Source of the DNA: Rhodopseudomonas sp. P2A-2r
GTDB lineage: Bacteria > Pseudomonadota > Alphaproteobacteria > Rhizobiales > Xanthobacteraceae
Length of the DNA stretch: 64,000 nucleotides
NCBI RefSeq assembly: GCF_026015985.1
Contig: NZ_CP110389.1
Span: forward strand, 5,612,001-5,676,000
Direction: 5' to 3'
A program made the position numbers and the translations under genes. The notes below the pieces were generated by a model that was given only the letters and a program-made list of their open reading frames with translations, searched no databases and had not been told where the DNA came from. Shown here one piece after another: positions 52,358 through 63,313 of this stretch. How positions within the stretch are numbered: position 1 is the first letter of the stretch; each line of letters starts with the position of its first letter.

Positions 52358-52393
52358 GCGGCTGTGGTGATGCCAGCTGCGTCCCGCATTCTT
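52358..52393 (+). repeat. Right copy of the island-flanking direct repeat (attR candidate)
   Basis: It matches 22357-22392 at 34 of 36 positions in the same orientation, including an uninterrupted 24-base identity. It lies just outside the integrase relic and just before the terminator of phyR, that is, at the border to core DNA. Confidence 0.6.
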
Positions 52394-52422
52394 ATGTCTG
52401 ACAGTCGAATGCTCCCCCAATA

Positions 52423-52450
52423 AAAAAACGCCTGCAATGCAGGCGTTTTT
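52423..52450 (-). terminator. Rho-independent terminator of phyR
   Basis: Stem AAAAACGCCTGC / GCAGGCGTTTTT with an AAT loop; the minus-strand T run completes it, 26 bp after the phyR stop. Confidence 0.88.
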
Positions 52451-52475
52451 CATGGAATGCACGGGCGCGCTTGGA

Positions 52476-53288
52476 TCAGGACGCCGCCGCTTTCGGCGCC
52501 TTGTTGCGCGAGTTGCGCTGGAAGAACAAAGCCTGGCTCGCGACCGCGGAGACCATGGCAGGCTGGAACGGCTTCGAGATGAGGAAGGCCGGCTCCGGCC
52601 GCTCACCGGTCAGGAAGCGCTCGGGATAGGCGGTGATGAAGACCACCGGTACCTCGAAGATCCGCAGCAGTTCATTCACCGCGTCGAGGCCGGAGCTGCC
52701 ATCGGCGAGCTGGATATCGGCGAGGATCAGCCCGGGCTTCTTGTTCTTGGCAAGTGCGATCGCATCCGAATGGGTGCGTGCAACGCCAATCACGTTGTGG
52801 CCGAGGTTCTTGACCAGGCTTTCGAGATCCATGGCGATGAAGGTCTCGTCTTCGATGATCAGCACGTCAGTGGCGATCTCGGCAGCCATCTCGCGGCCGG
52901 CGGTGTCGGCCAGGGTGCGGATCTCGGCGACGTCGGTATCGAGCACGAAAGCCACTTCTTCTTCCGAGAACCCTTCGAGCGAGAGCAACAGGAAGGCCTG
53001 ACGCGGCAGCGGCGTAATGTTGGACAACCGGCGTTCGGACGGCATCGGCAGCGCTGTGGCATCGGTATCGTCATTGAGCGCGACCGAATTCCAGATCTGC
53101 GTGAACAGGCGAAAAAGCGCGGCGCGCGGGCCGAATTTTTCGTCGAGCAGCGACTGGTCCTGCAGCAACGCTTCCAGCATCGCTCCCACATAGGCATCGC
53201 CTGAGGCCTGATTTCCGGTCAAGGCACGGGCATACCGCCGCAACAGGGGTAAATGTTCAGCTACGAGCTGTGATCGGGACATCCCCAC
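52476..53288 (-). CDS. phyR: PhyR general stress response anti-anti-sigma regulator
   Basis: A 270-aa protein of two domains. Residues about 5-135 are a degenerate sigma-like domain (LPRQAFLLLSLEGFSEEEVA resembles sigma region 4). Residues 140-260 are a response-regulator receiver with DVLIIEDE, phospho-acceptor Asp191 (LILADIQLADGSSGLDAV), FITAYPER and Lys239. Phosphorylation exposes the sigma-like domain, which captures NepR and frees EcfG, turning on the general stress response. It is divergent from nepR-ecfG, the conserved alphaproteobacterial layout. The alternative start at MSRSQ is two codons later. Confidence 0.95.
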   Translation of the reverse strand: MGMSRSQLVAEHLPLLRRYARALTGNQASGDAYVGAMLEALLQDQSLLDEKFGPRAALFRLFTQIWNSVALNDDTDATALPMPSERRLSNITPLPRQAFLLLSLEGFSEEEVAFVLDTDVAEIRTLADTAGREMAAEIATDVLIIEDETFIAMDLESLVKNLGHNVIGVARTHSDAIALAKNKKPGLILADIQLADGSSGLDAVNELLRIFEVPVVFITAYPERFLTGERPEPAFLISKPFQPAMVSAVASQALFFQRNSRNKAPKAAAS

Positions 53289-53350
53289 TCCATCATGTCT
53301 GAGTCAAAGCATAACGCCTGGGCAAGGATCCCCAGCGCGATGCCAATGTT

Positions 53351-53375
53351 TACGCCCCAGCCGGACAAAAGTTCC
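53351..53375 (-). promoter_or_regulatory. EcfG-type promoter for phyR
   Basis: On the minus strand GGAAC (53375-53371), 16-bp spacer and CGTA (53354-53351), 63 bp before the phyR start. Autoregulation of phyR by EcfG is known in related bacteria. Confidence 0.6.
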
Positions 53376-53383
53376 ACTCTCCC

Positions 53384-53408
53384 GGAACTTTCCAGCCAGC
53401 TTTGCATT
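53384..53408 (+). promoter_or_regulatory. EcfG-type promoter for nepR-ecfG
   Basis: GGAAC (53384-53388), 16-bp spacer, CATT (53405-53408), one change from the CGTT consensus; it lies 8 bp from and back to back with the phyR promoter. Confidence 0.55.
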
Positions 53409-53498
53409 AGCAGCTGTACAGACGCCGCAAAGGCCTCAGAAATCAAGAAAATTTCTCGAATTCCAGGGGCTCAACTCTTGGGGAATGTGGAACGGGTC

Positions 53499-53687
53499 AT
53501 GAAAGATGTGAAGTCCAAGCAGGGTGGTCTCAATGCCGAGATCCAGTCCCGGATCGGGCACCAGCTTCGCGCTATGTACGACGATGTGGTGCGGCAAGGC
53601 GTCCCGGATCGCTTCGCGGAGTTGATCCGCAAGCTTGACGGTCCTGAAGCCGTCGATCCCGCGGCAAAAACCGAAGGGAGCGAATAA
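53499..53687 (+). CDS. nepR: NepR anti-sigma factor
   Basis: A 62-aa protein from the Met at 53499; the frame upstream to 53295 is not protein-like. The helical core contains LNAEIQSRIGHQLRAMYDDV and GVPDRFAELIRKLD, the NepR signature (G(V/I)PDRF). It binds EcfG and keeps it silent until phosphorylated PhyR displaces it. Its TAA overlaps the ATG of ecfG by one base (TAATG). Confidence 0.93.
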   Translation: MKDVKSKQGGLNAEIQSRIGHQLRAMYDDVVRQGVPDRFAELIRKLDGPEAVDPAAKTEGSE

Positions 53688-54235
53688 TGCCCCTCACAGA
53701 TTCTCTTCGCGACGACATCCTGGCGTCGGTCCCCAGCTTGCGCGCTTTCGCGATTTCGCTGAGCGGCAATGGCGACCGGGCAGACGATCTGGTGCAGGAA
53801 ACGCTGTTGCGTGCGCTCGCCAACATCGATTCATTCCAGCCCGGCTCCAACTTGCCGGCCTGGCTGTTCACGATCCTGCGCAACCTGTTCCGCTCGGATT
53901 ACCGCAAGCGGCGGCGGGAGGTCGAGGATGCCGATGGCAGCTATGCCAAGACTCTGAAGACCCAGCCGGCGCAGAACGCTCATCTGGAGTTCGAGGAGTT
54001 TCGTGCCGCACTGGAGAAGCTTCCGCAGGACCAGCGCGAAGCCCTGATCCTGGTGGGCGCGTCGGGTTTCTCCTATGAGGATGCGGCAACGATCTGCGGC
54101 TGCGCGGTCGGCACCATCAAGAGCCGCGTCAACCGCGCGCGCTCGAAGCTGAGCGCCCTGCTCTATGTGGACGGCGCCGACGATTTCGGCCCCGACAACA
54201 CCACGCGGGCGGTCATCGGCGGCAGCGGCGGCTAG
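53687..54235 (+). CDS. ecfG: ECF sigma factor EcfG (general stress)
   Basis: A 182-aa EcfG-family (ECF15) sigma factor. Sigma region 2 at about residues 10-75 (RADDLVQETLLRALANIDSF, NLPAWLFTILRNLFRSDYRK) and region 4 at about 105-165 (KLPQDQREALILVGASGFSY, CAVGTIKSRVNRARSKLS). It recognises GGAAC-N16/17-CGTT promoters, several of which lie in this window. Coupled to nepR. It ends before a bidirectional terminator at 54261-54290. Confidence 0.94.
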   Translation: MPLTDSLRDDILASVPSLRAFAISLSGNGDRADDLVQETLLRALANIDSFQPGSNLPAWLFTILRNLFRSDYRKRRREVEDADGSYAKTLKTQPAQNAHLEFEEFRAALEKLPQDQREALILVGASGFSYEDAATICGCAVGTIKSRVNRARSKLSALLYVDGADDFGPDNTTRAVIGGSGG

Positions 54236-54260
54236 CACCGGCGCTCACCTGCAAAATGCC

Positions 54261-54290
54261 AGAGCGGCCACCTCGCGGTGGCCGCTCTTT
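54261..54290. terminator. Bidirectional terminator between ecfG and the sensor kinase
   Basis: A perfect 12-bp stem (AGAGCGGCCACC / GGTGGCCGCTCT), TCGC loop, TTT at the plus-strand end. The convergent kinase ends at 54366. Confidence 0.88.
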
Positions 54291-54365
54291 ATGCGAATTT
54301 GCTTGCGACGGCGTTGCGGCAAACCGGGGGCGGAATTGTGATGCGTCCGGCTTGCCGGAAACCGC

Positions 54366-56031
54366 TCAGGAGCGGCGCCTGATCGGCGCCGCCAGCGCCT
54401 CGGTGCGATCGCGCTCGGTCATGTCGACCACGGTCTCCATCGGCGCGGTCAGCTCGTAGACATAGCTGACGTCGGTGAAGTAGCGCTTCGATGTGCCGCC
54501 GAGCGCTTCCGGGGCGACCCGGTCGAGCAGCACCACGCCGAAGTCGCTGTCGGCACGCCGGGTCGCCGCGCTGGTGTTGAATTCCTCCCAGCGGAAATGG
54601 AAGAGGGCGTCCGGGCCGGCGCCTTCCACATCCCAATGGGCGACGATGTGCGGATGCTTGCCGACCAGCGACAGGCCCTCGTCGGAATGCGATGCCAGCT
54701 CGAAGAACAGCAGCGACAGGCTCTGGGCCGCGCGGGCACTGACGACAATGTCAGGACCGTCGATGGCGATGCGGTCGGCATGGGGAATCGCACGCGCTTC
54801 GAACAGCCCCTTCAGGTTGACGCCCTGCCACTGGCTCTCGGACAATAGCGAGACCACGTTGGACATGGCGTGGATGCGCCCGATCAGCAGATCGCGGGCG
54901 ACGTCGACGTCGACGTCGCTGCCGTGGCGCAGCGTGCGGGTGACGATGGACTGGATGACGGCAAGGATGTTCTTGACCCGGTGGTTGAGCTCGTCGATCA
55001 CGGCGGTCAGCCGCCGCTCGAAGCCGATCCGCATCTGCACTTCGCGGCTGAGCCGCAGGTTGTTGTAGCCGACGTAACCAAACAGGCCGCAGATGATGGC
55101 GGTCAGCGCGACGCCGATGCCGCCGACGATGAACGCGGTCCTGCTGCGCGCGCACCACCGAATTCGTCTTGGGATAATAGCCCAGCGACCAGTCGCGATT
55201 GCCGAAGCTGACGGTGCGCAGAATCGCCAGCGCCGGCCCGTTGGGGACCAACGATCGCTCTGTGACCGTCCCGTTATCGTCAGCGACCAGTTCGCCGTCA
55301 ACCTTGCGCGGATCCTTCAGCGCCACCGAGAACAGCGACATTTCGTCGTTCGCCAGCATCAGCGGGCCGAGTTCATAGGAGAAGGAGACAAACCCCGCCG
55401 GCTTGGCATTGCCCTCCTGCAGCACCGGTGCGGCCAGCACGATGCCGACCGGGCCGTTCGGCCGCAGCAGCGGCGTCGGATCGGACGCCACCGGCTTGCC
55501 CTCGGCCAGGGCGCGCGCCAGCGTCGGCCCCAGCGCGGGACTGAAATTCAAGGCGCGGCCGGCAAAGCCCTCGGTCTCGGAGTTGCGCGGCTCGAGGTCC
55601 ATCAGCACGTCGAGCGACGTATCGCGCGACTGGGCATCCAGCGGCTTGTCGTCGAAATTGCGGATGGTGGGATTGCGGAAGCCGGCGCTCGACAGCTCGG
55701 CGGATGCCGATGCCAGTTCGCCAGGCTGCAAGCGGGCGATCCAGCTCGCCACCACGAAATCGACCTTGAAGGCATAGATCGACGAGCGCAGCGGCTGCAG
55801 CATGTTGGCCTTGATGACCGACGGCGCACGGAACAGGCCGGCCCCGACCCGCGCCAGCAATTCGCGCTCGGTGAGGCGGTCCTGCACCAGGCTGGCATGG
55901 ATATCCACGGCCCGCGCCAGTGCGATGCCGTCGATGGCCAGTTCCTGATCGTGCACCCGAAAGGCCGCGAGACCCGACAGCAGCACCCCGATCAGGGCTA
56001 CGAGACTGATAATGAATCCGAGCCGGATCAA
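54366..56031 (-). pseudogene. HWE/HisKA_2-type membrane sensor histidine kinase, frameshifted
   Basis: Two frames together give about 555 aa. Frame 1 (from 56031) has TM1 (LGFIISLVALIGVLLSGLAA) and a sensory periplasmic part up to about YYPKTNSVVRA. The frame changes at about 55138-55152. Frame 2 (54366-55301) continues with TM2 (FIVGGIGVALTAIICGLFGY) and the phospho-acceptor ELNHRVKNILAVIQSIVTRT, a HWE-type H-box, then the ATPase domain. Convergent with ecfG; kinases of this type (PhyK) phosphorylate PhyR in relatives, so it is a good PhyR kinase candidate. A single-base indel in a GCGC-rich stretch may be a sequencing error. Confidence 0.85.
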
Positions 56032-56248
56032 GGACTTACCCGGTCATGAGAAGGAGATGAACTGCTCCGGCGGAGCGCCGGCACGGCCTATAGACTGGTT
56101 TGAAATGCACGCCACACTGCCCGGAAAATGAAGACGCCGACAACACCCACACGGCCGGTGGCTGGAAACCCTTATTGTCCGCCTTTGGACGACCTATCCT
56201 GATCCAATCACGCCAGAGCCGATTTGTTCCGGACAAAATCAAATTGTT

Positions 56249-56868
56249 TCAGGACGCCTGCAGGCCGCCCTTGGTCTCGATGAACCGAATGATGGTCTCG
56301 AGACCGTCGTTGGTCTTCATGTTGGTCATCACGAACGGCCGGCTGCCGCGCATGCGCCGGGCGTCGGTGTCCATCTTTTCCAGCGAAGCGCCGACATAGG
56401 GCGCGAGGTCGATCTTGTTGATCACCAGCAGGTCGGAGCGGGTGATGCCCGGCCCGCCCTTGAGGGAATCTTGTCGCCGGCGGCGACGTCGATGACGTAG
56501 ATGGTCAGATCGGCCAGTTCCGGCGAGAAGGTGGCGGCGAGATTGTCGCCGCCGGATTCGATCAGCACCATGTCGAGGTCGGGAAATTTTGCGCGCATAT
56601 CGGCGACCGCGGCGAGGTTCATGGAAGCGTCCTCGCGGATCGCAGTGTGCGGGCAGCCGCCGGTCTCAACGCCGGCGATGCGATCGGCGGTCAGCGAGCC
56701 CGAGCGCACCAGAAATTCGGCATCCCACTTGGTGTAGATGTCGTTGGTGATGGCCGCGATGTCGTAGCGCTCGCGCATGGTCTTGCACAAGAGGTCCATC
56801 AGCGCGGTCTTGCCGGAGCCGACGGGACCGCCAATGCCGACGCGCAGCGGACCGTGAAGGGAGGACAT
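56249..56868 (-). pseudogene. ureG: UreG urease GTPase chaperone, frameshifted near C-terminus
   Basis: Starts at the Met at 56868 ([20 protein letters not shown]); Walker A is GGPVGSGKT, followed by [20 protein letters not shown] and [20 protein letters not shown]. At about 56458-56466 ([11 protein letters not shown] instead of GDKIPRKGGPGI) one base is missing, and the rest, [20 protein letters not shown] to ETKGGLQAS, continues in another frame to a TGA at 56249. Corrected length is about 206 aa, the family norm. UreG uses GTP to load nickel into urease with UreE/F/D. The single missing base suggests an error, not a true pseudogene. The last gene of the operon. Confidence 0.9.
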
Positions 56869-56939
56869 GTCAGATGCTCTCTGGGTTGAAGTGTTGGGCC
56901 GAAGTGTAGCCATGCAATACGCAGCCACACAAAGAAATG

Positions 56940-57062
56940 TCATCCCCGCGCATGCGGGGATCCAGTAGACGCAGGTGTTCGTGATTGATCGCTGGCGCCG
57001 GCGTGTACTGGATCGCCCGGTCCTGGCGCGCAATTGCGCGCAGGCCGGGCGATGACAGCGGT
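56940..57062. repeat. Dispersed palindromic repeat between ureF and ureG
   Basis: CCCCGCGCATGCGGGG, then GGATCGCCCGGTCCTGGCGC, AATTGCGCGC, GGCCGGGCGATGACA. The second half recurs almost exactly at 63230-63285 and in part at 2985-3120. No coding potential. Confidence 0.7.
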
Positions 57063-57094
57063 GGGTGTCGTGCGAGCGCGTGCATCATGGACAT

Positions 57095-57834
57095 TCACGA
57101 CCGGAACAGCCGCGTATATTGCGTCTCATGGCGCAGGCTGGCGAGGTCGGCGCGGAACGTGGCGCCCCCGAGATCATCGAGGCTGGCGGCCATCGCACGC
57201 TTGCCGGTGGCGACCACGACGGGCTCCAGCGCCGCCAGCACGCGCTGGCTGTCGGTCTGGCCGAGCGGCACCAGTCGTGCGCCGGCGGAGATCCAGTTCG
57301 AGGTCACTGCGTGGAAAAGCCGTGCATGGTGGCGGACAGCGGAATGCCGTGCGCGGCGCTGACCAAGCCGACCGCGACCGGATAGACGATTGCCGAGTCG
57401 CAAGCGGCGATCAGGCGGTCGAGGCCGTCGTGATTCCAGGCGCTGCGCGCGATCTCGATGAAGGCGCGGCCCTGCGACGTGGTCTCGAGCTGGCGCTCCT
57501 TTGACGGCACGAAGGCGCTTGCCAGTTCGGCAATCTCGCGCAGCAGCGTTTCGTCGCCGGCGACCGCCGCACGATGCACCTGGGCGAGGAACACGCCGTC
57601 GCAAAAGCCGGAGCCATCGGTGAGCATGGCCGACAGCCAGTCCTGCAGGCTGGCGGCATCGACAATGTCGCCGGCTTCCACCGCCCATTCGATGCCGCTG
57701 GAATAGGAGAAGGCGCCGACCGGAAATGCCGGCGACAGCCACGTCATCAGCCGGTACAGCGCCGCGCCCTCGTCCGCGGACAGCGCGACGGTGTCGACCG
57801 GCGGGATGAGATCCGCCGGCCTACTTGTGGTCAT
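57095..57834 (-). pseudogene. ureF: UreF urease accessory protein, frameshifted
   Basis: Starts at the Met at 57834 ([20 protein letters not shown]), overlapping ureE by 14 bp. The family blocks [20 protein letters not shown] and [20 protein letters not shown] are in the first frame. After ATMHGF it stops at STQ; the remainder ([20 protein letters not shown] through [13 protein letters not shown]) is in another frame. Adding one T to the T4 run at 57315-57318 restores a protein of about 246 aa. UreF is the nickel-loading chaperone that binds UreD and UreG. Probably a sequencing error. Confidence 0.9.
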
Positions 57835-58450
57835 GAGCATGGGAATGGTCGTGGTGCCCGTGGTCGTGACCGCAGGTCTCGTCGTGCACGTGTCCGGCAT
57901 CGCCATGGGCGGCATGGTCATGGCTGTCGTGACCGTGCTTGCCATGCGCGTGACCATGATGGCCGTGGTCGTGGCGATCATGCGCGTGGCCATGGCCGGC
58001 ATGGTCGTGCGTCTCGGCGACGGCCGCATAGGCGCCGCCTTCGGGATCGAACGGCGCCTCGATGGCAATGACGCGGGCGCCGAGCCCCTTGACCATCTCC
58101 TCGATGACATGGTCGCGGCGGATACGCAGCCCGCGGCCGGTGATCTGGGTCGGCAAATGGCGATTGCCGAGATGCCAGGCGAGGCGCACCAGATGGGCGG
58201 GGTCAGAGCCGCGGATCTCGATCAGCGGCTCGGGCGCGGCGACCACCTCGATAAGCCGGCCGTCTTCCAGCACCAGCGCATCGCCGCCGCGCAAGGCGAC
58301 GGCGTTTTCCAGGTCGAGCAGGAATTCCAGCCCGCGGGTCCCGGTCATCGCCATGCGGCGACGATGCCGGTCGTCGAAATCCAGCACGACGGTGTCCGCC
58401 GCGGCTTGCTTGAAGAGGTGCTGCCCCTTGACGTCGGTGGCGCGGATCAT
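57821..58450 (-). CDS. ureE: UreE urease nickel metallochaperone with His-rich tail
   Basis: A 209-aa protein. The N-terminal ~75 residues and the following domain (about 75-145: [30 protein letters not shown] with the Ni-binding His) are typical UreE. A long tail of about 60 residues is rich in His and Asp (blocks [37 protein letters not shown]), which store or deliver nickel. It hands Ni2+ to UreG. It overlaps ureF by 14 bp and follows the ABM gene by about 40 bp. Confidence 0.95.
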   Translation of the reverse strand: MIRATDVKGQHLFKQAAADTVVLDFDDRHRRRMAMTGTRGLEFLLDLENAVALRGGDALVLEDGRLIEVVAAPEPLIEIRGSDPAHLVRLAWHLGNRHLPTQITGRGLRIRRDHVIEEMVKGLGARVIAIEAPFDPEGGAYAAVAETHDHAGHGHAHDRHDHGHHGHAHGKHGHDSHDHAAHGDAGHVHDETCGHDHGHHDHSHAHDHK

Positions 58451-58489
58451 GGCTTTACTCTCATATTTAATATCCGCGCCAGCGCGTGA

Positions 58490-58789
58490 CTATCGCACGA
58501 CGACGTCGGCGGGGGTGATGATCTCGATCTTCGGCGGCGCGCTGAAGCATTGCACCGCGATACGGCCGAACGCCTTCATGTGCTCGGTCTGGCGATGCGG
58601 CACGAGCGCTTCGGCGTTTTCCCACTGCTCGACGAAAACCATCTTGGTTGGATCCGTCACGCTCTCATGCATGTCATAGGCGATATTGCCGGGCTCCTTG
58701 CGGGTTCCGGCGATGCAGGCTTTCGCGCCTTCGATCAGTTCAGCACGCATTTCAGGTTTCACGGACAGGGTGGCGACGACGTAGATCAA
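58490..58789 (-). CDS. ABM-family antibiotic biosynthesis monooxygenase-like protein
   Basis: A 99-aa protein from the TTG at 58789 after GGGAGAAC; the longer upstream frame has no family match. LIYVVATLSVKPEMRAELIE starts an ABM (dimeric alpha-beta barrel) fold and FVEQWENAEALVPHRQTEHM is its second-half signature, with the conserved HxxT-like edge. Small ABM proteins are quinol monooxygenases or haem-related; function here is unknown. It lies between ureC and ureE, in the direction of the urease operon, an unusual place. Confidence 0.75.
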   Translation of the reverse strand: MIYVVATLSVKPEMRAELIEGAKACIAGTRKEPGNIAYDMHESVTDPTKMVFVEQWENAEALVPHRQTEHMKAFGRIAVQCFSAPPKIEIITPADVVVR

Positions 58790-58879
58790 GGCGGTTCTCC
58801 CGGTGTTTTGTTGTGGCGCTGAGACGGCCGGGGCGGACCTTAGGGGGTTATGGCGCGGGAATGAAGGGGCTGCAGCGAT

Positions 58880-59075
58880 CGCTCCCTTTCCCTCTCCCCC
58901 AGCGCAGCGAAGCTGCGCGCCGCGGGAGAGGGTGCCTGAGCGCATCGAAGGCGGGAGAGGGAAAGCCGCGCGCTCCGGAATAGCCCCTCTCCCGTCTCGA
59001 ACCCCGCTTCGCGGGGCTTCGATCCACCCTCTCCCATCAACGCCGCTTCGCGGCGCCGGGGAGAGGGAAAGAAAG
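58880..59075. repeat. Palindromic repeat cluster between ureC and ABM gene
   Basis: Contains inverted arms CCCTCTCCC / GGGAGAGGG in several copies, CGCAGCGAAGCTGCG, CCCCGCTTCGCGGGG and CGCCGCTTCGCGGCG. This is a REP-like array without coding potential, which may shape the transcript between ureC and downstream genes. Confidence 0.75.
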
Positions 59076-59083
59076 ACGCGCCC

Positions 59084-60796
<1,713 letters not shown>

Positions 60797-60797
60797 C

Positions 60798-61103
60798 TTA
60801 CAGCTTCCCCATCACGTCGCCGCGGAAGCCGTAGACCTCGCGCTTGCCGGCCAGTTCGACCAGTTGAACGTCGCGGCTCTGGCCGGGTTCGAAGCGGACG
60901 GCGGTGCCGGCGGCGATGTCGAGGCGCATGCCCCGCGCCTTGGCGCGATCGAATTTGAGGCCGGGGTTGGTCTCGAAGAAATGGTAGTGCGAGCCGACCT
61001 GGATCGGCCGGTCGCCGGAATTGGCCACAGTCAGCGTCACGGTGGCGCGGCCGGCATTGAGCTCGATGTCGCCGTCCTGGATGAAGAATTCGCCGGGGAT
61101 CAT
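60798..61103 (-). CDS. ureB: Urease beta subunit UreB
   Basis: A 101-aa small subunit: [20 protein letters not shown], then [20 protein letters not shown] and [20 protein letters not shown], the UreB signature. It forms the urease trimer with UreA and UreC. It follows ureA after 105 bp that contain a palindromic repeat, which is longer than the usual urease spacing. Confidence 0.96.
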   Translation of the reverse strand: MIPGEFFIQDGDIELNAGRATVTLTVANSGDRPIQVGSHYHFFETNPGLKFDRAKARGMRLDIAAGTAVRFEPGQSRDVQLVELAGKREVYGFRGDVMGKL

Positions 61104-61125
61104 GTAGTCACCTCGTGTTTCGCGA

Positions 61126-61203
61126 CGTCATGGCCGGGCTTGTCCCGGCCATCCACGATGTTCCGCGCTGCCGTGGATGCCCGGCACAAGGCCGGGCATG
61201 ACG
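61126..61203. repeat. Palindromic repeat between ureA and ureB
   Basis: Long arms CGTCATGGCCGGGC...TCCACG and CGTGGATGCCCGGC...CATGACG form an inverted repeat of about 30 bp with a short centre. Shares its core with the element at 281-314. Confidence 0.75.
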
Positions 61204-61208
61204 GAGTT

Positions 61209-61510
61209 TTATCTGATGGGTTCATGCACGGTGACCAGCTTGGTGCCGTCCGGAAACGTGGCCTCGACCTGGATATCGTGGATCATCTCGGCGATCCCGT
61301 CCATGCACTGGGCGCGGGTGATGACCTCGGCGCCGGACTTCATCAGCTCGGCCACGGTGCGGCCGTCGCGGGCGCCCTCGACGATGAAATCGGAGATGAT
61401 GGCGATGGCCTCGGGATGGTTGAGCTTGACGCCGCGCTCCAGCCGTCGGCGCGCCACCATGGCGGCCATCGAGATCAGCAGCTTGTCTTTTTCGCGGGGG
61501 ACAGATTCAT
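61209..61510 (-). pseudogene. ureA: Urease gamma subunit UreA, frameshifted at codon 6
   Basis: The family N-terminus [20 protein letters not shown] begins at the ATG at 61510, but the C run at 61496-61500 is one base short (five, not six), so the frame closes after a few codons. From [20 protein letters not shown] onward (61469) the frame is intact to HEPIR. Restoring one C gives 100 aa, the normal UreA length. UreA is the smallest subunit of urease. Probably a homopolymer sequencing error. Confidence 0.92.
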
Positions 61511-61526
61511 CGCATACTCTTGATTG

Positions 61527-62393
<867 letters not shown>

Positions 62394-62394
62394 C

Positions 62395-63090
62395 TCAAAG
62401 CGCCATCTGGCGGCTGATCTCGGCGGGATCCAGCGTCGCGCGATCGCAGGCGAACTTCACCACGCCGCGGTCCATCACCGCAAAATTGTCGCCGAGCTCG
62501 CAGGCGAAATCGAGATATTGCTCGACCAGCACGATCGACATGGTGCCGAGGCTGCGCAGATAGGAAATGGCGCGGCCGATGTCCTTGATGATCGAAGGCT
62601 GGATGCCTTCGGTGGGCTCATCCAGCAGCAAAAGCTTCGGCCGCATCACCAGCGCGCGGCCGATGGCGAGCTGCTGCTGCTGGCCGCCCGACAGATCGCC
62701 GCCGCGGCGCCCGAGCATGGATTGCAGCACCGGGAACAGCGAGAACACGTCGTCGGGAATGTTGCGGTCGGCGCGCTTCAGCGGCGCGTAGCCGGTCCGG
62801 AGGTTCTCTTCCACCGTGAGGAGCGGAAATATCTCGCGGCCCTGCGGCACGAAGGAGATGCCGCGCCGTGCGCGTTCATAGGGCTTCAGGGCCGAGATGT
62901 CTTGGCCGTCGAAGGTGATCGAGCCCGCCGAAATCGCCTGCTGGCCGACCAGCGCGCGCAACAGGCTGGTCTTGCCAACGCCGTTGCGGCCCAGCACGCA
63001 GGTCACCTTGCCGGGCTCCGCCGCCACCGTAACGCCGCGCAGCGCCTGCGCCGCGCCGTAATACAGGCTGATGTTGTCGACTTTCAGCAT
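62395..63090 (-). CDS. urtE: Urea ABC transporter ATP-binding protein UrtE
   Basis: A 231-aa LivF-like ATPase, starting at the Met at 63090 (MLKVDNISLYYGAAQALRGV); the frame upstream to 63132 is unlikely. Walker A GRNGVGKTS, signature LSGGQQQQLAIGRAL, Walker B LLLLDEPTEGIQPSII. UrtD and UrtE drive the urea importer UrtABC, whose other genes lie beyond the right edge. It stops 2 bp before ureD, so transport and urease are one transcriptional unit. Confidence 0.93.
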   Translation of the reverse strand: MLKVDNISLYYGAAQALRGVTVAAEPGKVTCVLGRNGVGKTSLLRALVGQQAISAGSITFDGQDISALKPYERARRGISFVPQGREIFPLLTVEENLRTGYAPLKRADRNIPDDVFSLFPVLQSMLGRRGGDLSGGQQQQLAIGRALVMRPKLLLLDEPTEGIQPSIIKDIGRAISYLRSLGTMSIVLVEQYLDFACELGDNFAVMDRGVVKFACDRATLDPAEISRQMAL

Positions 63091-63159
63091 GGCAACATCT
63101 TTCGTTGGTCTGTCCGGGATGCGCCGCGGCACGCGCGCAGAGCCGCAACATGGTTTGCT

Positions 63160-63285
63160 GTCGTCCCCCGCGAAAGCGGGGATCCAGTAAACGGCGGCGT
63201 CGCGGCTCCATCACGGCCACCTGCGTGTACTGGGTCGCCCGGTCCTGGCGCGCGTTGCGCGCAGTCCGGGCGATGACAGTGGTGG
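63160..63285. repeat. Dispersed palindromic repeat between urtD and urtE
   Basis: CCCCGCGAAAGCGGGG near 63168-63183 and GGTCGCCCGGTCCTGGCGCG... CGGGCGATGACA near 63234-63278; nearly the same as the element at 56940-57062. Confidence 0.7.
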
Positions 63286-63313
63286 TTGTGAGATCGCGAA
63301 TCCATCCCATTCG

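Noticed and set aside
56207..56227. EcfG-like promoter (GGAAC-N16-GATT) for the sensor kinase
   Set aside because: The -10 differs at two positions and the distance to the start is large, so support is too weak.
57574..58071. Frames antisense to the His-rich tail of ureE
   Set aside because: Low-complexity Met/Val/His text caused by the repeated CAC/CAT codons of UreE.
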